Shown: piece by piece, positions 53,931 through 64,000 of the stretch
Numbering within the stretch: position 1 is the stretch's first letter
Layout: the number at the start of each line of letters is the position of its first letter
Source: Certhia americana
Taxonomy: Eukaryota; Chordata; Aves; Passeriformes; Certhiidae
DNA length: 64,000 nucleotides
Reading direction: 5' to 3'
Assembly (NCBI GenBank): GCA_018697195.1
Contig: CM031859.1
Span: forward strand, 54,233,630-54,297,629
Position numbers and translations under genes: made by a program
The notes under the pieces: generated by a model
What the model was told of the DNA's origin: nothing
Seen by the model: the letters and a program-made list of their open reading frames with translations, nothing else
Databases searched by the model: none

Positions 53931-56089
53931 CATTGAATAAAGTAGTCCTACCCCTTAAGTCTACCTCACAGATATCTTTATCTATTTGGCATGATTTCAA
54001 CAAACTATGATTGACCTTCATAGAGGTAAGCGCCCTGTGTTGTGACAGAGGGAGTACTACCTGAAGCTACAGACTTACTACCAATGATTTTGCTTTCACT
54101 ACACACTTAAAAAAAACTGAATAAATTTGAGATCGTTCAGCCAATTTTATGGTCATAATTTTTTTTCTGCTGAATAAATTTGCCACCATCCACGTTCACT
54201 GAGAAAAGGATGTAAAAGCAACATTAAATGTTTTTATTTGATATCACAGAATAATCAAGTATACTGCATATTGAATTTTGTCAACCTTGGAAACAAGAGT
54301 GTCAGAGTTATTCATTGAATCAAGGCAGCCAAACTTTGGCGCAATCTTTAAAACAATAAATGTTGTTGCAAAGTTAAATATGCCAAAGCATCTCTAGAAG
54401 AGGCATAAATAATTGCATAATTCAATGTAGCAAACAAGCTAAGAAAATAAAATAGCCTCAGCAAATAATTTGTTTTCCTAGGCAGCTCACAAAAAGGAAA
54501 AGAACCAAATCAGATATTTGTATTTCCTTATTCTCTAGCTCTTAAAAGGTTTTTTTTCCTTTATGAATCAGAAATAGTTGAGTCAGAATCTGGTTTTGTT
54601 TCTATTGAGACTAATAGCAATAGCATGACTTCCGTAGTAAGGAAGCAAATCCATTTTGCCAAAGAAATGTTGTAAGAACTTATCCATACTCTCTGACATG
54701 TAGATAACATTAGCATTTGGCTTTTCTGTCTGATAGCATTGTTTTAGTATGAACTTCATATTGCTTTGGAAGTTTCCTTGGTCTGACCTCAAGATCCCTG
54801 AAGAGTGATGGCCTAAAATGATTTCATATAAGGATTAATGAAAAGAAAAGCAAACAATAAGAAAATTATACTGGCTTCAGATTTATCTGCTCAAGTGTCT
54901 AGGTTGCTGCAAATCAATTTTAAATTGTGCAGAAGCATATTAAAAAAACATTGCCTCTTTAGCTGTAATTTTCCCCATCAGCCTTCACTCAACTTTAGCC
55001 AACTAAATGCTGGAAGACAGAATAACACTGAGACAAACAGGATACATATGCAAACACACAATCCAACTGCTAGAAGACTTTATAGATGCTCATGAGTATG
55101 AACAGTTAAGCTGATATTAAGAACTAGAGACCTTTGTTGTTCAGTGATGCACTTAAGTAAGTTCCTTGGTTCTATTTAGTAACAACTTTCTGTCCATTCC
55201 ATTTTTATTACATGTTTCTTCCATTGTGCAGTTCAGTCTCATAATAGAGTGCATTTTGTGCTCTGGATAAATATGCAGCCTTATTTACCCAGATCATTTA
55301 CACTTGAAAATTAGCTTGACACAAATGCAGGGGAAAAACTAAACATTACCTTTTCCTGTGTAATTCCTCCTGTAGGTATTGTTATTGCACAATGAAATTG
55401 TCTGCCTATGGATTTTTCAGGAATCTTGATCCAGATCTTTTGCTTCAGTAGAACTGTTTAGGTGTAATATCACATTCAGAAAGCTCTTTCTGATCTATAG
55501 TCAGGTCACATAAACCAGAAAAGAAGTTAAGACAGACAAATTGGCTGGGCTGACAGAAAATCAAAACAGAGATGCCCAAAGCACAGCCAAGCCTTGATGT
55601 TTTACTTCCAATAGATTTCACTAATTTTTGCAGATTTAACTTCAGTGAGCACATACCAGTGATGAGATCAGAACTATGTTTTCTCTGCCCTTGCCTGCTT
55701 GCATGTTATCTCTCCTCAGATAGCTAACAAAGGCAGATGAGAAGGAAAAGCGTTTGTACCTCACACATAGAAATTCTATTGACTATTATATTAAAGTAAT
55801 CAAGGGATACAATTTAATCCCAAATTTAGGGTCAATTGCTCAGAGAAGTGAGGAGGGAATCCTGCTGTAACACTCCACTGGTCCCAGTTGCCTGTCATCT
55901 CGTCTAGAAGGGAGGCTTCCTATTCTTGCCCCCGCCAGACTTTGAAGACTGATCTCTGAGTAAAGGACAGCTGAATTAGATCAGCTTTCCATGGTGTGAA
56001 GAGGGTTACTGAGGTTACGTGCTGATGAATCTCAATTGTGTGTATGTGGGCAGCCCCTGGACTGGGTGAGTTAATGATCCCTTATGGCC

Positions 56090-56130
56090 TTAACAGAAGG
56101 CTCTCCTTCTTAACAGAAGGCTTCTCCTTC
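56090..56130. repeat. Tandem duplication of a 20/21-nt unit
   Basis: ttaacagaaggctctccttc at 56090-56109 is followed directly by the same unit with one extra T at 56110-56130. Confidence 0.9.
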
Positions 56131-59100
56131 TAACATTTGCTGCTCTCCTAACGTTCCTTTCTTTCTTGGGAACCTGGAGGATGCTGAGTTACACAGTGTC
56201 TTCTCTAGCTTGTATTCACTCTGAAATGCAAACACAGACTTTGGCTTCTCCTGGTGACTGCACTGTCTGCAGACATCTAGTTAACCACCAAGAAGACCTG
56301 CAGAGTTGCAGGACTGTGACAGCAGTGGAGATACAAGCGTTGAATTGAACGTGTTACAAGACCATAAAGAAATGCTGGAAGCTAAAGCTTTGGAGCTGAC
56401 TGCTGGTCACACATGCCCCTCTATTGCCTGCTTCAGTCAGGAGGAGTAGCAGGAACATTTGTGGGTTTGGCTACTTAAGGACAAAAAACTCTTTGTGAAA
56501 ATATAAAATCTGGAAACAAGCCTGCTGGTGAGGTTCTAAAATATTGGCTGCAAATCAAACACAAGAAAGGTATTGGTGAAGGCCGTGTCACACACAGAGG
56601 AACACAGTGATACTCAGCTTTGGAACCTTCCTTGGGCTGTGGAAACAAATCAAGCTTCATTTAGACAAAATATATTCTCAACTAGACAGAGTTTTGCTTT
56701 GTTTTTGTATCTTAAATGTAAGCATCTATGTAAGAGGTCATTGATGACTAAATGAAGCTGTACTTTTGCTTTTTTGCACAAAACTACTGTATTTTCCTAA
56801 CACCTATCCCAACCACATTACTCAGCAACAGCCCTTACAAAGAGTGTCTCCTCTTAAAAATAAAAAAGGATCTACTAATATTCATATGGTCACTCTTGGT
56901 TTTTGCCTTTACAAAGTACAAAGTGATAGACCTATAAAACTAAGCATTGCACACTAAATTGACCTTGACCTCTAAAGGTCAAATTCATCATTAGTTAAAC
57001 TTGCCTGAAAAACATGCTCACACCAGCTATTATTTTCATTGCTGAGTGACTGACTAGGTTGAAAATATGGCCAATCTTTAAATTTCAGTGAGGTGACTCT
57101 AGGATTATCATGTTGGTAAATATATGCCCCAAATGTCATTTTACTCTCCATTAAGAAAGAGTTAAACAAAATGTTTCAATGGAAAGTTTAATAACAAAAG
57201 ACATTTATGATGTTTACTTAAATTTTCTGGACCATTAAGTCCAAATGACATGACTTATTGGATGCTATATCTGGCCAAAAAATCTTTTTGACCAGTCTAA
57301 GTTTTACTACGTGCTGAGCTGCCAGCATCCCTATTAGAAAAATAATAATAAAAATTAAATATAAATCTATGGTCAAATCCTACTTTTCTCAGTGAAATCT
57401 GGATTCAGAATAGCCATTCATGCCAGAAAGTACCTTTTGAAGTTTACATTAACATGGATATTTATTTATTTTCCCTCTGTAACAATGACAGTGGTTGAAA
57501 TAAACTGTTTAATTCTAAATAGAAAACACATCTGCTGTTTCTGCATTGTTTGTGGTTGCTGGAGGGGTGACAATTTAAACCAAGTAGCACACATGACATT
57601 TTAAGTGAGATGTTGTATGAGAATTTGCAGCTGCTGTTCTTTCCTATTTTTCTCTCGCCTGACGGCACTGCTCCATTGCAGGCCCTGCAAACTTTTCCAT
57701 CCCCAACACAGGTCTCAAAGGGAAAGTTTATACAAATCCTGACATACATACATGCATGCCTACTTGCATAGATGGGATATTTTTTACATGCTTGTGTTCA
57801 TTTCTTTTAGTGTCAAGAGCATTTTCTACTCTGACTGGGATCTTGGAGATAGGAACATCATAGAGGGGGTCAGAATAGGCCAGACTTTGCTGATGAATAG
57901 GTGGCCAGAAGGAGTCTCAGAGCTCCAAAAGCAACCTGCAGTTAAGTCCTGACACCCTGGTTATTGGACAACATGGCCCACTTGGAGATCAGTGTGTTTG
58001 AAGGACCCCTGAGAGGAATATTTTGGTGCTGGAGAACAACAAAGCAGGCCCTGAGCCGGCCCTCTTCTCTCTGGCAACATCCCCATTATCTCAAGGCTGC
58101 AGCACAGCATTAAACAAAGAGAAAGTGCCATGGTATTGGACTGAAGAAGGTAGTCAGGGGTTGGAAAGACTGTCCCTGCTCCAGCTAGGGAAGTTGTGAG
58201 AATGGACAGAAGCCCCAGCTCCTCGCTAGGATTTCATCTTGCCTGTGGAGTCTTTAAGGTGAGGTGTCATCTATCCTTCACTCGAAGTATGTGTTGGCTG
58301 AGTAACAGACTTAATTTGTGCCCAAGCAGCTCAGAAGTGTCAGCCCTAATCACAAAGGGTGAATTGTACCTCTGAATGTCACACTGCAGTCCCAACACCT
58401 AAACTACATTTAATTATTTTTTTCTAATCCCTACAGGGGCTTAGGGGCAAGGATGCAAAGATCGTTTCAGGTTAATGAACTTGGCCCTAAATAAATGAAG
58501 GTCACATTTCTAACTGCTTTGGATAATCTTGAAATTTTGCCTTTTCACTAGGCTGAGACAGTGAAACTCCATACACTCCCCTGTTCCCACACTGCTTTAT
58601 GTTTAATAAACCCCTGAGGTTTGACAGTGCAGCAGTGCAATCCATTAACATAATAACAGTGTGGGCTGATATTTGACTCCTATATTATGGCTGAAGAGAC
58701 TAAAATACTCCCGAGTAGTGTGAAAAGCTTAGGCAAGCACCTGAAGTAGGGCTGGAGACCATGAGTTCCCACTACACAGGCTCCACTTCGTTTCTGCTGA
58801 TTTTTTCTTTTCACTTCAAAGATGGGTGTTGGCATTTTTTCTTGCCAGATCGTAATAGAGAGGAAGCTTTCTCTTTCTCTGGAAAAAAACCTACCTTGGA
58901 TCTGAACAGAAATTTATGATGTTTTCTTTGCTGTTATGGGATATTGTGTTTATTCCTCTCTGTTGTCTCTCAGCAAAGCAAGAACTTCTCTTTGGGTCTT
59001 ATGAAATGTCTTGCGTAGTGCAGATTATTTCCCTTGGGAGGGACAAGATTACAACAAATTGCAAATATTAAAAAAAAAAATTCCCAGGGAGGAGTCTCGA

Positions 59101-61914
59101 TATCAACCTCCAAGTCATCTTCCCCCACAGTCCTCTTGGTATCATACAAACTGAACTTTGTCCTGCCCTAGTTACTAATGTGCCCAGTCCAGTCTTTAGA
59201 ATCAAAGCTTGAATGCATCCAGCCAAGTGCAAGCTTAATATAAATGTGCTGCCTCTTACTCTCATTACACTTGTGAGAAATTGTTTGTGTTTTAAGAGGG
59301 AGGACAGGGAAATCAGTTCCCAGGTCAGGTCTCTCAATAGCCCTGCAAGCAGGGAGGACAGAGGCCAGCTCCAACGCAGGAAATCTTCAAGCACTGATAT
59401 TGTCAGATGCTGACAGGGATGTGCAGGCCCATGTGCTCTCACAGGGTCATGGCGTGTTTGGGTTTTTTCATAATGCTGGCCCCCACACAGCAGCCACGGA
59501 GAGCGAGGCCATGGTTTTCTTTCAGTTCAAGGAATCGCTGGACTGCCAAAGAAACCACATAACAGCTATTCCGCAGATGAACTCAAGTAATGGCACAGCA
59601 CTTGGGTGGCCATATTTATACTGGGCTAGCCAGGAATGTCAGGATTTCAGCATTCACAAAAAATGCACTTCTGGCACAAACTATCTCTGTCATTTCAGCT
59701 CCACTCCTCAGTCTCAAATGATCCATATTGTTAGGAGAGCTTTAGTGTTTGGAGTAGCATGTGTTTCCCCTCTCCATAGGTTTTGGGAGTAAGGAAATGA
59801 ATCCTGCCCAGCCGTCCTCTTCAGCAGTTCTGCTTTCCTCTAAGTAAGCAATGGCAAACATGAGATGGGAGAGAGATACATCTGAACTCATGCAATCTGT
59901 CACAGCACAGCCTCTCCCAAGCACAGGCTTTTTACCCTTGGATCTGTCCCATCTTTGTCTGCACAGCCATATTTCAAGGATTTGTCACGGGTCACATCTG
60001 CCAGTAATCATGTGGAAGAACTATAGAAAATGAGCAGCATGCATTAGCTCCACAGTTTTCCTCCTGCAGAACTCCTGGGCTCTTGACAAACAGACAAACT
60101 CCCATGCTGAAGAAAACCAGCCTCATCCCCACCACAGAAAAGCAACTGGGGAGTCCCCATGAGCCTCATCAGATATTGTCTCATGGGATCAGAAACCTGT
60201 GAACCCCACTCACTCAGGAAGAGTTTAGGAGATGAGACACAGCCTCACAGGTCCCCAGAAACATCAGCCAAGCAAGGAGACTCTGAGCACTGCAGTGAGC
60301 AAGGCCACCATGAAAACTCGCTCAGTATTGTCTAGGAAAAATAATAGTGAATTTTGGATTTGTTCATGATTCCTGGGCATCTGTCAGGCCAGGGGAATCA
60401 TCTGTCATATCTCCTACCTAAGTACTTTGTGCTTCAGAGCCCTGGGCCTCCTTGGCCATGCAAGAGCAGATTGGCTGTACCAGTCCTCCCAGTGACTCCA
60501 ATAACTCTCAGCAGTATCAGTTTAATTGCACTTTATCTATACATCTCATTTGCACTTAAGCACAAAATATGGTGTACTTTGAAAGCCTCAGATTTAATGC
60601 ATGTGTGCAGTCTACCTTCAGATCAGACATCTCCTGAGAGAAGCATGTTCTTTGTACTTGGTTTCTAGCTCAGGACATCCCAGGTAGGAATACAGATGCC
60701 CTGATTATGGTTAAAATGGACAAATAAGTAACTGCTGTAAACTGAAAGAGGAATAGCATCAACCTTCAAAATAAGAGTACTTTTGTAGATCTTTTAATCT
60801 CGATGCCCTGCCAAGTTGGACTGTTGTTCCAGACTGCTTTTGCAGAATTGTTCAGTTTCTCTGTGCTATGGGACAAAAAACCCAAGGAAGATTTAAAAAC
60901 AAAACCAAACCAAACAAAAACCACTTAAAAATCTTGGATATTGGAGTACCAAAATCAAGCACTTCCAAGTGAAGATTAATTTAATCCTTGTAAGTAAAGT
61001 TTTACCATGACATAATACAAGCTCCATAAAATAGTACTGATGTTCCTTGTGACAATTTAGGAGCTTTAATCATATCTGAAAAAAACCTCTCATTGTAAAG
61101 GCTTCTAAAGTATTAGAGGACTTGGTAGGGTCTCTTCTTTGTGAGATCAATGAACAACCAAAGCCACCTGGTGTTGACACAAATATCTTTTTAAACATGG
61201 AGGCCTAACACACAAAAACATCTCTTCAGCCAAGTTCATGGGCCAAGTGTTTAAGATACAAGATTTGCCAGAGTGCTTTGAGCTGAAATGGAAGCAAGAC
61301 TAGAGAAACATTTGATCTCTTTGCTGTAGTTCAGTGTCTCTTCTACAGGTTTTCTCTTTTTTGGTTGTTTTTTTGGTTTTTGGTTTTTTTTTTTTGTTTT
61401 GGTAAATTCAGTGCAGAAGAGAGACCTGCACATTTTCCATTGAACATTTTTCTCAGAAGAAGGAACAGTAGCTTAAAGTAAGCACCAAAACTTACCAAAA
61501 GATTCATTCCAAAGCATTATTTTCTTAACAAAAGATATTCCATAGATATTCCATTGAACCCAAATAATATACAAACAAACAAAAATTCCTTAAAATCCCA
61601 GTGATGGGAAATTAATCCTAGCTCTATTCAAGCCAGTAGTAAGTTTGCCAGGTGTTTACAGGGGAATCTAGATTTCATCTGCTTCAAAAAGAGTCAGTCA
61701 TGAACCACAAAAGACAATTAACTAAACCTCTTGGCATGAGGAATGACAAATGAAAATCAGGGAAGTCCACACAGTTTAGTGTCATGTTTACAAGTGTTAT
61801 TTTGGAAACAGGGCTAAAATGGGAAGGCTTACTAATTCAAGCCAACTGTGATCACTAAAAGTCAGGGTTAGGCTCAGCAGTAACAGTCATGCATCAGCCT
61901 TCCAGCTGATAATT

Positions 61915-61942
61915 GACAACACAATTTATAATTTGTGTTGTC
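61915..61942. repeat. Inverted repeat, 10-bp arms
   Basis: gacaacacaa and its exact reverse complement ttgtgttgtc flank an 8-nt AT-rich loop. It may be a remnant of a small transposon or simply chance. Confidence 0.7.
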
Positions 61943-64000
61943 TGCCCCTCTGAGGTGTCTTCTTCCAGTCAGTAACAGTATATTTGAAGAGCTGGTAGAC
62001 GGAAAATAGAGACAGAAGCACTTTGCACAAATCATAAAGTCCTTTAAAAATCAATCCCCAAGAGCATTCAATGGTGGCCCAGCCCCACAGGAGTCTTAAC
62101 CTGTGCAGTTCAAGTTACTCTAAACAGAGCTGTACCACTAGTAATCCATGTGATATGTTAAGTTGGAAAATTTTGAAACATTTGGACTTCTGTTAAATTT
62201 CTGATAATATTTAGAGTAGAACCCTTTTGAGGTATGGACAATCTCCTGCTGTATTTATGGAGAGCCTAGGAAAACCTGTGAGGGAGTAGAGAGAAGACTG
62301 AGGCAACTTCCCTAGGTCTATTCCAATGAGAATTTCTGTTTCTATTTCTGCTGCTCCTACATCTGAAAAGAGTGACTCAGATTATACTGGAAAAAAGAAA
62401 GCCTAGGAGCAAAACTGGCTATCCATGCACCTTTTCCATATATAGGTTGGATATTACTTAAATTTTATAAACCACTCTGAGTAAAGAGATATAAAATAGA
62501 GTGGCTGCATGACACCAGGATTACCAACAGAAGATGTTTCTGCATGGTATTTTTTTGCCCAGGACCCTGTAAATTTGGGACTAAACCAGAAGCAGCTGTT
62601 TCCTCTTTGCACAGTGCCAGTGAGAGCAGAGAAAGCCTGGGACTATCTTTGTGCTGCTGCTCTGGTGGGAGCAGATTTCACGTGGGACTGCAGTTGTAAC
62701 TGCAAGTGACTTGTTCAGTATTCAAAAAAACTTCATCTTTCACACTTGGTCTCCCTGGCTTGGTACTGTGAACGTGGGTTGCTGCTCCATGTTAAAGAGA
62801 GTGGAAAGAGTGGGTGTAATCCAGGCATACAAATTCCCCCCACAGCTGCTGCTTATGTCTCCTGAAGAAAGCCTTGCTGAAGAGGTGCAGCAGTGATTTG
62901 CAGCTCCAGATAAATGGGAGCTCATGGCATGCAATGGAGCAGGCAGGGCTCCTTAGCCCTCAGTGTTTCAGTTAATACAGAGGGCTCCAAGAATTACTCC
63001 AATAAATCCAAATGCTTCCAATCTCTTTTCATCCTAGTACCTCCTCCTTGAGAGCATGTCTCCTTCAGTGCCAGCAGTACGGAAATACACTTTTTGAAGG
63101 CACACCAGTTGTTCTGGTGATTTCATAATTGTCACAGAAGTGGTAATCCCTTCTCTTATAGATGATGAATCATCTGAGTGGTACTATACTACTGGGAGGA
63201 TTACAACATCCAAGAAGCTTGTAAGCCTCAGATTTTCTGAAGCCCTTCAGTTTTCCCTATGCATCCCTCTATTCATTTCAGTTGACTGTGTGTTTTTAGG
63301 TTTGGCTGGATGAGTTACTGAGATGAGATTCATGGACAGTTGCAGTATCCACTGATCAGATTTTCCATAGCCTTGTCTATTTTTCTCCTGTTCTGGTTTT
63401 CATGTGGCACATTATACTATTGAGATTCTAGATACTAGTGAGATTTAAAGGGTGCATGCAGTTGTTTGGATATCATTTGCATAGACATGTATGCAATTGG
63501 TTAGATCCATGCTCCCAGATCTAGGCTCTAGCAAAACTCCCAGTTGTGGAGTTAGCTACCCATCCTTTTTTTGCCTGATCTGAATTACATCCTGGAAAAA
63601 TCAGAAAAATTCCTTCACACCAAGGTATTTTCTCTGATAACTCTGAAATTTTACTCATCAATATATACTTCCAGTCAATGGAAGATATTTGCTTCTGGGT
63701 GGATGCAGCTGCCAGAAACAAACAATGACACACATGAAGCTCCAAGACTTTTAATTCTAACAGAACATTTCCAGGAAATACCAATCAATTCATATAGTAA
63801 CTGATCATCTTCACCCTTAAAAACTCAAGCTAACAGCTGTGCACTGTCTCTTCCAGAAATGACTGCAGATCCCTTTGACCTGGTGTACACTGTTCACTTC
63901 TATTGTAGATTTTGGCAGTTTGCTTCATACTTTTAATTATACCCTCTGAGCAATGAAAGTCATCCTGAAAAGTTTACAGCCCATGCCTCATCTGCAAGCT

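Larger units (their letters stand above)
45831..64000. other. Intergenic, no gene seen
   Basis: About 18 kb of AT-rich sequence without a supported coding or RNA gene. It includes an A tract (46368-46388), MIR/L2-like fragments (47513-47592, 49800-49900), a paired unidentified repeat (49405-49492, 51172-51260), short tandem repeats (52119-52202, 53881-53930, 56090-56130) and an inverted repeat (61915-61942). The longest ORFs (59068-59442 minus, 59400-59792 plus) show no domain, splice context or composition bias. Confidence 0.6.

Noticed and set aside
59068..59792. ORFs of 124 codons (minus) and 130 codons (plus)
   Set aside because: No family resemblance, domain, splice sites or promoter; lengths are within chance for 64 kb.
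34661..64000. TCF21, the expected downstream neighbour of EYA4
   Set aside because: None of its basic helix-loop-helix coding sequence was recognised on either strand; it probably lies beyond the window.

Overview
The window is vertebrate genomic DNA, almost certainly from a bird. It is AT-rich with long introns. It carries minus-strand CR1 LINE tails, older CR1 fragments, and two LTRs of endogenous-retrovirus type, one of which closely resembles a solo LTR common in bird genomes. The order and exact species cannot be fixed from the sequence; the LTR content hints at a non-galliform bird.

Positions 1 to about 34.7 kb hold the 3' part of one protein-coding gene on the + strand, EYA4 (eyes absent homolog 4, transcriptional coactivator and HAD-type tyrosine phosphatase). 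I place thirteen coding exons by splice sites, phase continuity and family resemblance. They encode the last 445 residues: the end of the Pro/Ser/Thr/Tyr-rich N-terminal region (124-7452) and the whole C-terminal EYA domain (8927-30707). The 5' exons and promoter lie upstream of the window. Two splice choices are visible. One is a pair of in-frame donors 18 nt apart at 1776/1794. The other is a pair of homologous 101-nt exons, 28783-28883 and 28923-29023, separated by only 39 nt, so they must be mutually exclusive. Both encode the last catalytic motif of the phosphatase. A long 3' UTR with several AATAAA signals follows; the best-supported end is near 34.65 kb.

From about 34.7 kb to 64 kb I find no protein-coding gene. 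The interval holds two LTRs (40950-41535 and 44539-44903), a possible third on the minus strand near 37.3-37.6 kb, a CpG island starting just beyond the second LTR (about 44.93-45.83 kb), fragments of ancient MIR/L2-like elements, simple repeats, and an unidentified repeat present twice (49405-49492 and 51172-51260). In other amniotes the next gene downstream of EYA4 is TCF21; it was not found here. The CpG island is the only promoter-like sequence in the intergenic part.

The observations most worth following are the mutually exclusive EYA4 exons with their sub-minimal intron, a 75-nt in-frame exon-like segment inside the intron at 17081-23208, the tandem donors, and the isolated CpG island abutting an LTR. 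Nothing suggests a wholly new system.
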